DNA of 46,583 nt, taken from NCBI GenBank assembly GCA_032906765.1, contig JAJTZB010000010.1, positions 1 to 46,583 on the forward strand. The letters are read 5' to 3'. The stretch comes from Nitrososphaerales archaeon. Lineage in GTDB: Archaea > Thermoproteota > Nitrososphaeria > Nitrososphaerales > Gagatemarchaeaceae. The position numbers and the translations under genes are program-made. The notes below the pieces were generated by a model. The model worked only from the letters and a program-made list of their open reading frames with translations, ran no database searches and was not told where the DNA came from. Position 1 is the first letter of the stretch. The number at the start of each line of letters is the position of its first letter. Shown here piece by piece: positions 23,407 through 31,682 of the stretch.

Positions 23407-24024
23407 ATGAACGAAAGGTCCAGGTACGAGGACGTCTCTACACTCTTCTTCCTCGTTCCCTTCATAGCCAGCGGGGTCTACGGTCTCTACCTCTGGGTGG
23501 GCTCAGGGATCTCTCTCGTGCTCCCGAGCAATGTCTACCTGACGGTCACGAGGGACCCAACAGTCTTCGTTGTCGGGACGCTCGCGGTCTTCCTCGGTCT
23601 CATCCTCGAAGTGGCGGGGGTCGAGCCTTCGTCGAGGATGGCTAGGCTGCAGTCTGAGAGTGGGTTCCTTCAGAAGCTGGCTGCTGCGAGCTTTGTCCTG
23701 TCGCTCATCATGGCGCTGTACGCCAACGGCTTCACTGGCGTAACGGGCGCAGTCTCGGATTTCCTGGTGGGCAGGTTCTCGCTCGCCTTCCCAGTGATGC
23801 TCGTCATACTCAGCTACCTCGCGACCGCTCCATTCAAGCGGGGCGCGCTGACCAGAAGCAGGATTCTCGGGATCGTCTCAATGCTGCTCATTCCTCCAGT
23901 TCTGTACGAGGTAGGGAAGAGGAACACGCCAGCAGGCCTGGGGATCTCGCTAGTCCTCCTAATCGCTGGGCTCTACCTGTTCCTCAAAGCGGAGAGAAAG
24001 ACGAAACAAGAGGCTCCCGCTTAA
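23407..24024 (+). CDS. Conserved six-helix membrane protein
   Basis: 205 residues with about six hydrophobic segments (FFLVPFIASGVYGLYLWVGS, VFVVGTLAVFLGLILEVAGV, AASFVLSLIMALYANGF, FPVMLVILSYLATAPF, GIVSMLLIPPVLYEVG, GISLVLLIAGLYLFL) and short charged loops. No catalytic or transport motif is recognised. ATG 23407 (or the TTG immediately before it, at 23404) follows a TATA-like gttttaag by ~28 bases. It is 27 bases upstream of the cation exchanger, in the same direction, so the two are probably co-expressed. Real gene, function unknown. Confidence 0.75.
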   Translation: MNERSRYEDVSTLFFLVPFIASGVYGLYLWVGSGISLVLPSNVYLTVTRDPTVFVVGTLAVFLGLILEVAGVEPSSRMARLQSESGFLQKLAAASFVLSLIMALYANGFTGVTGAVSDFLVGRFSLAFPVMLVILSYLATAPFKRGALTRSRILGIVSMLLIPPVLYEVGKRNTPAGLGISLVLLIAGLYLFLKAERKTKQEAPA

Positions 24025-24051
24025 TACCAGTCGCGTCCTGACCGTGGGCTG

Positions 24052-25275
24052 TTGGCGGGCTTCATCAGGTCCGACAAGGTTCAGGTCGGCGTCCTCCTCC
24101 TCACCTTCATGCCCTTCGTTGCCGTCGTGTTCTTCGGCTTTGAAAGCGGGAACGATGCCGTGGTCGCAACGGCGACCGGTTTGGCGATAGCCTCAGCGGG
24201 GTTCGCTCTCGCATGGGGAACCGAGTCGCTGCAGTTCGTCGTTTCCCAGGTCCTCGCGCTCGCCGTGCTCGCGATCGTCCAGGTGATGCCCGAGTACTCT
24301 GTCGAGGTGGTGCTTGCCTACAGGGGAGCGACCGACGCGACGATTCTGCACTACGCGACGGCTGCGATGACCGGGGCCAACAGGCTGCTCCTCGGACTAG
24401 GCTGGCCGGTCGTGTTCGTCCTGAGTTACTTTGCCTCAAAGAGGGCGGGCGTCAATCGAGATGCGCTGGAACTCGAAGGCCAGCAGAGCATGGCGATACT
24501 GTTCCTCGGGCTGGCGACCCTCTACTCATTCGTGATCGTCGCCAGAAGGAGTCTTGGGGTCGAGGATGCAGCGGTGCTTCTCGCAGTCTTCGCCGCCTAC
24601 CTCTACATCGCGAAGAAGCTGCCGCCGCACGGGGAGGAGAGGCTAGGCGAGCTGGAAGGTCCTGCGCTCGCAGTTGCCTCCCTCTCGGGCGCCAGGAAGT
24701 TGCTTGCCACGGCCTTCTTCGTTGGAGTCGGCGGGGCTGTGATAGTGTTCGGGGCAGAGCCCTTCGTCGGGAGCTTCCTCGCTGTCGCCTCCTCGCTGAA
24801 CGTGAACCAATACCTCCTCATCCAATGGCTTACCCCAGTCCTGACGGAGCTTCCAGAAGCAATCACGGTCTTCTACTGGGCGGCGAAGACTGGGAAGGGC
24901 GCAATGGCGCTGGCCAACCTGGTCTCTTCGAAGCTCAACCAGTGGACCGTGCTCCTCGCCACGATACCTGTCGTGTATGCCATTGCGCTCGGCGGATTCC
25001 ATGGTATAGCTCTGACCCAGCTTCAGGTCGACGAGCTGCTCCTCACAGCTTCTCAGTCGCTCTTCGGCTTCGTCTGCCTAGTAGACCTGAAGCTCTCATG
25101 GAGGGAAGCGGCGCTGCTCTTCGCCCTCTTCGCGGTCCAGTTCGCGTTCCCACCTGTACGGTTCGAGGTCTCCGTCCTGTACATCGTCCTGTCGGCCGTG
25201 GAACTCTTCCTGAACAGGAGCAGGATGGTTGTCTTGGCCACGGTTTCATCGCTCGTCAAAGAGCACATTCATTAA
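24052..25275 (+). CDS. Sodium/calcium exchanger family (CaCA) protein
   Basis: Ion antiporter of about 407 residues with ten to twelve hydrophobic segments and the two inverted alpha repeats of the CaCA superfamily. Alpha-1 is VMPEYSVEVVLAYRG followed by AMTGANRLLLGLGWP. Alpha-2 is PVLTELPEAITVFYWAAKTG followed by ANLVSSKLNQWTVLLATIP. The Glu residues in PEYSVE and LTELPEA are the expected cation ligands, and the N/S of GAN.LL and SSKLNQ match the family pattern. The central cytoplasmic loop (PPHGEERLGELEG) is short. TTG 24052 is the chosen start. The transported ions (Ca2+/H+ or Na+) cannot be settled. Confidence 0.88.
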   Translation: MAGFIRSDKVQVGVLLLTFMPFVAVVFFGFESGNDAVVATATGLAIASAGFALAWGTESLQFVVSQVLALAVLAIVQVMPEYSVEVVLAYRGATDATILHYATAAMTGANRLLLGLGWPVVFVLSYFASKRAGVNRDALELEGQQSMAILFLGLATLYSFVIVARRSLGVEDAAVLLAVFAAYLYIAKKLPPHGEERLGELEGPALAVASLSGARKLLATAFFVGVGGAVIVFGAEPFVGSFLAVASSLNVNQYLLIQWLTPVLTELPEAITVFYWAAKTGKGAMALANLVSSKLNQWTVLLATIPVVYAIALGGFHGIALTQLQVDELLLTASQSLFGFVCLVDLKLSWREAALLFALFAVQFAFPPVRFEVSVLYIVLSAVELFLNRSRMVVLATVSSLVKEHIH

Positions 25276-25300
25276 GTCAGGAGGGCCAGCGTCGGGCTGC

Positions 25301-26746
25301 ATGTCCGAACCCAACCCAGAGAGCGTGACCGCCAAGAAGGCTGACAACTTCGACGAATGGTACACCCAAGTGATGCTGAAGTCAGAGATGGCCGACTACA
25401 GCCCAGTCTCCGGCTGCATGGTCTTCCGACCGTCGGGGTACGCGGTCTGGGAGAACATTCAGAAGGCCACGGACGCAGAGTTCAAGAAGGCGGGAATCCA
25501 GAACTGCTACTTCCCGATCTTCATACCGGAGAGGCTGCTGAAGAAGGAGGCAGAGCACGTGGAGGGGTTCTCCCCGGAGGTCGCCTGGGTGACGGAGGCG
25601 GGCAAGTCAAAGCTGGACGAGAGGCTCGCAATAAGGCCGACTTCTGAGACGGTGATGTACGAGGTGATTTCCCGCTGGATAAGGTCCTGGCGCGACCTGC
25701 CACTGAGACTCAACCAGTGGAACAATGTCGTCCGTTGGGAGTTCAAGCATCCGACGCCGTTTCTCAGGACGAGGGAATTCCTCTGGAACGAGGGGCACAC
25801 TGCCTTCGCGACGAAGGAGGAGGCGGACGCGGAGCGCGACCAGATACTGGGCATCTACAAGATGATAACAGAGGAGTTACTGGCCCTTCCCGGGTACGTC
25901 GGGAGGAAGACGGACAGCGAGAAGTTCGCGGGGGCTGAGGCGTCCTACAGCATCGAGCACCTGCTCCCTGACGGCAAAGCGATTCAGGGACCGGACTTCC
26001 ACTCGGATGGGCAGAGGTTCGCGAAAGCATTCGAGATAGTATTCATCGACAAAGACGGGCAGAAACAGTACGCATACCAGAACACTTGGGCAATCACAAC
26101 AAGGGAGATAGGCGTGATGCTCGCGGCGCACAGCGACGACAAGGGGGCTGTGATACCTCCGAGGTTGGCCGAAATCCAGGTAGTGATAGTGCCGATTGTG
26201 AACGACCAGAACAAGGAAAAAGTCCTCGTGGAGGCGAAGAAACTCGCAGAGCGCCTCTCTCAAAGGTTCAGGACAAGGTTAGACGACAGGGACCATCTGA
26301 CACCTGGGAGGAAGTTCAATGAGTGGGAGCTGAAGGGGGTGCCGCTCAGGGTCGAGGTCGGACCGCGCGACATCGCCTCAGGCCAGGCAGTGCTCGTAAG
26401 GAGGGACACCGGTGCGAAGAGGCCCGCGAAGCTCTCCGCTCTCGAGGAGGAGGTAGCAAGGGACTTCGCGGAGATGCAGCGCAGCCTCCTCGAAAAGGCG
26501 AGGAACTTCCTCGCGAACAATACCCACATGACGAGCTCGTACGCTGAGCTGAAGCGGATAATCGAGACCAAAGGAGGAATAGTCAGGTCGCCTTGGTGCG
26601 GCTCCGCGGAGTGCGAGGCAAAGGTCAAGGAGGAGACTGGAGCGATAATCATCAACATGCCGGTAGACCAGCACCAGGTCAGAGCACAATGCGTAGTCTG
26701 CGGCAAGAACGCGCAGATTGTCGCCAATTTCGCAAAGTCGTACTAG
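25301..26746 (+). CDS. proS: Prolyl-tRNA synthetase, archaeal/eukaryotic type
   Basis: Class II synthetase charging tRNA-Pro. 481 residues, normal for the archaeal form without the bacterial editing insert. Motif 1 region: GCMVFRPSGYAVWENIQ; TSETVMYEVISRWIRS binds proline; motif 2: VVRWEFKHPTPFLRTREFLW; anticodon-binding domain from ~290, starting VVIVPIVNDQ. The C-terminal zinc-binding tail has CGSAECEAK and CVVCGK and ends in Tyr, as in archaeal ProRS. ATG 25301 was chosen: TATA-like cattaag lies ~28 bases upstream. An earlier in-frame start would overlap the exchanger gene. Confidence 0.95.
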   Translation: MSEPNPESVTAKKADNFDEWYTQVMLKSEMADYSPVSGCMVFRPSGYAVWENIQKATDAEFKKAGIQNCYFPIFIPERLLKKEAEHVEGFSPEVAWVTEAGKSKLDERLAIRPTSETVMYEVISRWIRSWRDLPLRLNQWNNVVRWEFKHPTPFLRTREFLWNEGHTAFATKEEADAERDQILGIYKMITEELLALPGYVGRKTDSEKFAGAEASYSIEHLLPDGKAIQGPDFHSDGQRFAKAFEIVFIDKDGQKQYAYQNTWAITTREIGVMLAAHSDDKGAVIPPRLAEIQVVIVPIVNDQNKEKVLVEAKKLAERLSQRFRTRLDDRDHLTPGRKFNEWELKGVPLRVEVGPRDIASGQAVLVRRDTGAKRPAKLSALEEEVARDFAEMQRSLLEKARNFLANNTHMTSSYAELKRIIETKGGIVRSPWCGSAECEAKVKEETGAIIINMPVDQHQVRAQCVVCGKNAQIVANFAKSY

Positions 26747-26766
26747 GCGGAGCGCGCCGGGCCCCA

Positions 26767-27801
26767 TTGAACCAGCGAAGGATTAGGACGGCGGGCGGGG
26801 GCCTCCTCACAGTCGTCGGGGCAGTCAACTGGGACATCAGCGTCTTCGAGGAGAGGTTCGCAAGGCCAGGCGAGGAGGTCCCTGTCAGGCAGGTGGAGGA
26901 GTTCTCCGGCGGAAAGGGGGCAAACGTGGCCGTGGCCTGCGCCAGAATCCTTGGCAGGGGCAGGGTGGCGTTCATAGGCGCCTTGGGTGACGACGACATC
27001 TCCGGGAGGCAGGTTTCGGCCCTGAAGGAAGAAGGGGTGATTACCGACGGACTGGTCTGGGTCAGGGGCTCACGTTCAGGGAGGGCATACATTCTGGTGG
27101 ACGGCAATGGCAGGAAAACGATTCACACTCACTTCGGCGCGAACGAGAGAATCACCCCCCAGCACCTCGCAGGCGGGGGTGTAGCGGACGTGCTCTCAAG
27201 GACGACAATGTTGATTGTGATGGACCCGCCTGTCCCGACCGCTCTCGCTGCGGCAAGGGCAGCCAGGGGGAGGGGTGCCAAGATCCTCTACAGCCCAGGG
27301 GTCAGGACGAGGGAGGGGATACGCGCCCTCGAGAAGGTCGTGCAGCTTTCAGACTACACGGTCGTCGACACCCACGAGCTGAGGAACCTGTACCAGAGGA
27401 GGGACGAGGAAGTAGCACTCGAGAGGTTCAGAGAGTCGCATCCGAAGCTGACAATCGTGGCGACCCTTGGCGAGAGAGGCTGCATGGTGGCGAGGGACGA
27501 GATCACCAGCAACGTATCCGGAGTCGACCTGTCCCTGCTCGGGAAGAGAGCAGTCAACAGCACAGGTTCCGGCGACGCGTTCCTCGGAGTCTTCGCGAGC
27601 TACGTCCTGATGGGTACGAACGCCCTCGACGCGGTGAACTGGGCGAACCTGGCCGGGGCGCTGAAGGCGACGAAGTACGAAACTCGGGGCAGCCCGACGC
27701 GGGGCGAACTTGAGTCCTCGATGGCGAAACTTGAGCGGATCAGACGGTCGCGACTGGGCTTGCCTGAGAGTAGAGCCTCCTGGCCTGGTCGTCGACGCTA
27801 A
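26767..27801 (+). CDS. PfkB-family (ribokinase-like) sugar or nucleoside kinase
   Basis: 344 residues. PfkB landmarks: GAVNWDISVF at the N-terminus, GGKGANVAVACARILG (sugar-binding, residues ~48-63), ALGDDDISGRQV, and the ATP/anion-hole motif VNSTGSGDAFLGVFASY with the catalytic Asp (~272). It resembles ribokinase most in the GGKGAN signature, so ribose is a candidate substrate; ribose-1-phosphate or a nucleoside is also possible given the transporter, isomerase and RuBisCO downstream. Start: TTG 26767, 20 bases after the ProS stop; longer frames overlap proS. The last 62 bases overlap the convergent second PfkB gene. Confidence 0.85.
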   Translation: MNQRRIRTAGGGLLTVVGAVNWDISVFEERFARPGEEVPVRQVEEFSGGKGANVAVACARILGRGRVAFIGALGDDDISGRQVSALKEEGVITDGLVWVRGSRSGRAYILVDGNGRKTIHTHFGANERITPQHLAGGGVADVLSRTTMLIVMDPPVPTALAAARAARGRGAKILYSPGVRTREGIRALEKVVQLSDYTVVDTHELRNLYQRRDEEVALERFRESHPKLTIVATLGERGCMVARDEITSNVSGVDLSLLGKRAVNSTGSGDAFLGVFASYVLMGTNALDAVNWANLAGALKATKYETRGSPTRGELESSMAKLERIRRSRLGLPESRASWPGRRR

Positions 27802-28642
27802 TCGGCAGGTCCACCTTCGCGAGAGCGATCATGTGCAGTGAGAGCGACGACGCCGCGATTCCGAAGCATGCGCTCCAAAGGAACTCGCGCGTCTTGAGGT
27901 ACCAAGATACGATTGTGCCGCCGAGTATGTCGCCCGCCCCCGTGCTGTCGACGACTTTGACACTGGGTACGGGGACTGAGAAGATCCTGTTGCCATCCAG
28001 CACGTAGGCGGGCTCTGCCCCTCTAGTCACAACACCCTTCCTCAGCCCGAGCTCGGCCAGCTTCCTCAGCGCGTCCGTTGGAGCCTCCTTTCCAGTGACC
28101 GCCTCGGCCTCTCCCTGGTCCATCTTGATAGCGTCAACCCTTGACAGGATGTCGGCGTTCTTGAGCTTCGACATTGACACCTCGCCCTTCCCGTCGAACG
28201 CCCTCACGAATCCCTGAGGGTCGAGGAAGGTGAAGTCGGAGTGCTTCGCGATGTCCGAAAGGAGAGCGGCCGAGACCTCGTTCGCAACTGGGCTGACGAG
28301 AGATGCGTTGAACTGGGTGTCAGGGAGTTGGCTCGCCGAGATGTCCTCACACCTGTTCACCAGCGTGAGGGTCCGGCCTTCCCCCTTGGACTCGATCTTG
28401 AAGCTCGTTGTCTTCTGCGTGGCACTCCGGTCTATCGGTCTAAGCGAGATGCCATTCCTCGCAAGCCATGTGAACTGGTCGGGGGGGAAATCGTTTCCGA
28501 TCTTGGTAAGAGCGAATGTGTCCAAGCCGAACCTGGAGCAAATCAGGCCCGCATACGACGGCGGCCCGCCGACGGATGTGATCGTGCGGACAGGCAAGTG
28601 GATTGTGTCGATGGTGACGAAACCCGCGACCAACGCGTTCAA
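27740..28642 (-). CDS. Second PfkB-family carbohydrate kinase
   Basis: 300 residues. N-terminus MNALVAGFVTIDTIHLP, substrate motif SVGGPPSYAGLICSRFGLD (PfkB type with GGPP in place of GGKG), then KMDQGEAEAVTGKEAP and the catalytic VVDSTGAGDILGGTIVSWYL (~233-252). The GGPPSYAG start is like pseudouridine/inositol/nucleoside-type PfkB kinases rather than classical ribokinase. TTG 28642 lies ~30 bases after a TATA-like gttaatct on the reverse strand. It is divergent from the nucleoside-binding protein gene (141-base gap), which supports a role in handling imported nucleosides or ribose-1-phosphate. Confidence 0.85.
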   Translation of the reverse strand: MNALVAGFVTIDTIHLPVRTITSVGGPPSYAGLICSRFGLDTFALTKIGNDFPPDQFTWLARNGISLRPIDRSATQKTTSFKIESKGEGRTLTLVNRCEDISASQLPDTQFNASLVSPVANEVSAALLSDIAKHSDFTFLDPQGFVRAFDGKGEVSMSKLKNADILSRVDAIKMDQGEAEAVTGKEAPTDALRKLAELGLRKGVVTRGAEPAYVLDGNRIFSVPVPSVKVVDSTGAGDILGGTIVSWYLKTREFLWSACFGIAASSLSLHMIALAKVDLPISVDDQARRLYSQASPVATV

Positions 28643-28746
28643 GCGGGGTCAGGCTCTTGCATGGCTCCAGATTAACACTTCGCACATCTGTCATCGAAAC
28701 CCTCGTCCACATCCCGTCGAGATTGAAGGAACCTCGGTGGCAATGG

Positions 28747-28755
28747 ATTATATAG
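28747..28755 (+). promoter_or_regulatory. TATA box of the nucleoside-transporter operon
   Basis: The sequence attatatag, centred ~33 bases before the ATG at 28784, is the strongest TATA in the 141-base divergent gap. It predicts a 6-8 base leader for the binding-protein message. Confidence 0.55.
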
Positions 28756-28783
28756 ACATGGTTGATAGACCAAGCTTACGGAT

Positions 28784-30031
28784 ATGCGGATAGAAAATAG
28801 AAGAGGAATTAGTTCGACTATCAGTGCAGCAATTATCATCATCATCGTCGTCGTCGCAGGAGTGGGATACTATTACTACTACACAACGACCAGCGTACCG
28901 CCAGCCAAGACAAAGCTCACCATCGGCGTAGTCTATGACACTGGCGGAAAGGGTGACAAGTCGTTCAACGATATGGCCTACGCAGGCATATTGAACGCAA
29001 ACAAGACCCTCGGCGTCAACTATATTGAGTTGGGCTCGACGAGCGCGAACGATTACGTACCCAACATAGAGACGCTCGTGGCCAAGCATGTCAACCTCGT
29101 CGTCGCCGTCGGATTCCTGATGGACCAGGCCATCGCCTCGGAGGCAGCGAAGTACCCGAATGTGTACTTCACGCAGGTCGATGGTGACATCTACAACATG
29201 ACCAACGTGGTGGCAGTCAAGTTCCAGGAGAACGTGGGAAGCGCTCTAGTTGGCGCCCTGGCGGTAGCCATGACCAAGACTGACAAGATCGGGTTCATCG
29301 GAGGCATGGACATAGGCCTGATCCACAAGTTCTGGCACGGCTATCAATTCGGTGCCCAATGGGCTTCCACCTACCTGAACAAGCCAGTGGCGGTCCTCCC
29401 GGCCGCGTATACGGGCACAACGCCGGCTGCTTGGAACGCACCTGACATAGCGAAGTCCGAGGCTACAGCCATGTTCGCGCAGGGTGCTGACATCATCTAC
29501 GCGGCTGCTGGCGCAAGCGGGACAGGGCTCTTCGACCAGACAGGAGCACTGAACCAGGCGACCAGCTGGAACTGGAACGTCAACACGCCTCCGCAATACA
29601 TGGCGATAGGCGTTGACGCAGACCAGGACTACTACGGCACATACCAGTACTTCGTACAGCACAACACGAACGCCAGTCAATTCAAGGCGCCATCCTTCGT
29701 CCTTACATCAGAGATGAAGAGAGTGGACGTAGCCGTCTTCACAGTTGCCAAGAGCGTTGTGAACGACAACTTCAGTAACTTCTGGAACAACCCAACGCAG
29801 TGGGGAGCATCCTACTTCAATGGACAGACCCAGGCGTGCGGTAACACCGGGGATCAGCCGTGCCACGTGAGAGGAGTCTTCGTGATGGGACTGGCTCAAC
29901 ACGCGGTCGGCCCAAGCCAGATGACCTACACCAGCCAGTACATGACGCCTGACGCAAAGAGAGTACTCACCCAACTGACGAACGGCATCCTCAACGGAAC
30001 AATCACGGTACCAGAGAACTACGCTCCATAG
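28784..30031 (+). CDS. BMP-family nucleoside-binding protein with class III signal peptide
   Basis: Extracytoplasmic substrate-binding protein of the BMP/PnrA family, which binds purine or pyrimidine nucleosides for an ABC importer. 415 residues. Mature-domain signatures: IGVVYDTGGKGDKSFNDMAY (residues ~46-65), VNLVVAVGFLMDQAI, DKIGFIGGMDIGLIHKF and GADIIYAAAGASGTGLF. The N-terminus MRIENRRGISSTISAAIIII is not a lipoprotein signal. It looks like a class III (type IV pilin-like) leader: positive residues, G-I at 8/9, then an uninterrupted I/V helix and YYYYY, with processing expected after Gly8 by a PibD-like peptidase. Such binding proteins assemble at the cell surface in Sulfolobus. First gene of the importer operon. 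Confidence 0.92.
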   Translation: MRIENRRGISSTISAAIIIIIVVVAGVGYYYYYTTTSVPPAKTKLTIGVVYDTGGKGDKSFNDMAYAGILNANKTLGVNYIELGSTSANDYVPNIETLVAKHVNLVVAVGFLMDQAIASEAAKYPNVYFTQVDGDIYNMTNVVAVKFQENVGSALVGALAVAMTKTDKIGFIGGMDIGLIHKFWHGYQFGAQWASTYLNKPVAVLPAAYTGTTPAAWNAPDIAKSEATAMFAQGADIIYAAAGASGTGLFDQTGALNQATSWNWNVNTPPQYMAIGVDADQDYYGTYQYFVQHNTNASQFKAPSFVLTSEMKRVDVAVFTVAKSVVNDNFSNFWNNPTQWGASYFNGQTQACGNTGDQPCHVRGVFVMGLAQHAVGPSQMTYTSQYMTPDAKRVLTQLTNGILNGTITVPENYAP

Positions 30032-30032
30032 A

Positions 30033-30058
30033 GCTAGGTGAGTGCACACTCACCTAGC
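30033..30058. terminator. Perfect hairpin between binding-protein and ATPase genes
   Basis: Two 12-base arms, gctaggtgagtg (30033-30044) and cactcacctagc (30047-30058), pair perfectly around a 2-base spacer. The hairpin starts just after the BMP stop and is followed by a pyrimidine-rich tract (cttcccctttctt). It probably stabilises or partly ends the abundant binding-protein message, so that less ATPase/permease is made. Whether it terminates or processes RNA is unknown. Confidence 0.6.
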
Positions 30059-30081
30059 CTTCCCCTTTCTTGTGATTAATC

Positions 30082-31593
30082 TTGAGCGAAGCTATGGTCT
30101 CCATGAGGGAGATACGGAAGGAGTTCCCAGGGGTCGTCGCCGTGGACGGGGTAGATTTCACTACGGCGAAGGGCGAGGTGATGAGCCTCCTCGGTGAGAA
30201 CGGAGCCGGCAAGAGCACGCTGATGAGCATCCTCTACGGCCTCTACAGACCTGACACAGGCAGGATAGAAATCGATGGCAAGCCAGCCAGAATCAGGAGC
30301 TCCCGGGACGCGATAAACCTTGGCATCGGGATGGTGAACCAAGCGTTCACGCTCGTTCCTAACTTGACAGTGAGGGAGAACATAATCCTGGGCTTTGAGC
30401 CCTCTTCGGGCGGGCTTCTCGACCAGAAGAAGGCGAAGGAGCAGGTGAACGAGCTGATAGAGAGGACGGGACTGGAGATAGACCAGGACGAGCTCATTGA
30501 GAACCTCCCGACGGGGTTCAAGCAAAGGGCGGAGATACTCAAGGCGCTCTTCAGAGGCGCGAAAGTGCTGATACTCGACGAGCCAACCTCTGTCCTGACA
30601 CCCCTAGAGGTGGAGGAACTCTTCAAGTCGATTCGGAGACTGACTCAATCGGGAGCAACGGTGGTTTTCATAACCCACAAGCTGAAGGAGGTGATGGAGA
30701 TCAGTAACAGAATCACCGTCATGAGGAGGGGTAAGGTCGTGGGCACGATAGACACGAAGGACGCTACGTACACGAAGCTCGCCATGATGATGGTGGGAAG
30801 GGAGGTGGAGAGGAAGTTCAGTTTCGCAGCGTACAAGCCAGGAAACGTGCTGCTAGAGGTCAAGAACCTTGTCTCAGGGGACAAACACAAACCGAGAGCA
30901 GTCAATGACTGTTCCTTTACTGTGAGGGAAGGAGAGATAGTCTGCATCGCCGGCGTCGAGGGCAATGGCCAGTCGGAGCTTGTGGAGACGATAGTGTCCC
31001 TGAGGAGACCCACCTCAGGCGAGGTACTCATCAAGGGATCGAGGTGCAACGAGTGTGGTACGCGAAAGATTCTGGACCTTTCCGTCGCCCATATCCCTGA
31101 GGATCGGGCGCTGAGGGGGCTGGTGATGGACTTCTCCGTGGCCGAGAACAGCGTGCTTGGGACCGTGGACAGGCCACAGTTCTCCTCCCGGGTGGGCGCG
31201 TTGTCAATGAGAAGGGTGAGAGAGTTCGCCAAGAAAGTGATGCAGCTGTTCAACGTGGTGGCCCCCAGCATCGAAACCCAAGCCAAGAACCTCTCGGGCG
31301 GCAACCAGCAGAGGCTCATCGTGGGGAGGGAGCTCTCCAGCGAGCCCCAGTTGCTAATCGCGCACCAACCCACAAGGGGACTGGACGTCGCAAGCACAGA
31401 GTACATACAGTCGCTCCTCGTGCAGGCAAGGAACAACGGCAAGGGGGTTCTCCTTGTGAGCGCTGACTTTGATGAGGTTCTGGACATGAGCGATAGGATA
31501 CTGGTGATGTACGAGGGGAAGATAATAGGTGAATTACAAAGGGGCGCGACGATAGAAGAACTTGGGAAACTTCTTGGAGGGATAGTGGCTTAG
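30082..31593 (+). CDS. Nucleoside ABC transporter ATPase (two ABC domains)
   Basis: 503 residues, a fused pair of ATPase domains as in the YufO/NupO/RbsA type. Domain 1: Walker A GENGAGKSTL (residues ~39-48), Walker B KVLILDEPTSVL. Its ABC signature reads LPTGFKQRAEILK, a degenerate form also common in this family. Domain 2: degenerate Walker A GVEGNGQSEL (~294-303), intact signature LSGGNQQRLIVGREL and Walker B LLIAHQPTRGLDVAST. It therefore probably has one fully competent composite site. TTG 30082 is the start, separated from the BMP gene by the hairpin. It energises the two permeases that follow. Confidence 0.93.
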   Translation: MSEAMVSMREIRKEFPGVVAVDGVDFTTAKGEVMSLLGENGAGKSTLMSILYGLYRPDTGRIEIDGKPARIRSSRDAINLGIGMVNQAFTLVPNLTVRENIILGFEPSSGGLLDQKKAKEQVNELIERTGLEIDQDELIENLPTGFKQRAEILKALFRGAKVLILDEPTSVLTPLEVEELFKSIRRLTQSGATVVFITHKLKEVMEISNRITVMRRGKVVGTIDTKDATYTKLAMMMVGREVERKFSFAAYKPGNVLLEVKNLVSGDKHKPRAVNDCSFTVREGEIVCIAGVEGNGQSELVETIVSLRRPTSGEVLIKGSRCNECGTRKILDLSVAHIPEDRALRGLVMDFSVAENSVLGTVDRPQFSSRVGALSMRRVREFAKKVMQLFNVVAPSIETQAKNLSGGNQQRLIVGRELSSEPQLLIAHQPTRGLDVASTEYIQSLLVQARNNGKGVLLVSADFDEVLDMSDRILVMYEGKIIGELQRGATIEELGKLLGGIVA

Positions 31594-31682
31594 CAGACAG
31601 TGTCCAGAAGTCTACCGAGCCTAGCGAGCTCACCAAGTTATTCCTGCGCGCCCTGCCGTCGATAATTGCACTTCTCCTGGGA

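Noticed and set aside
24213-25328. 371-residue plus-strand frame across the cation exchanger
   Set aside because: Arg/Gly-rich shadow frame; the exchanger in the other frame has clear membrane helices and alpha repeats.
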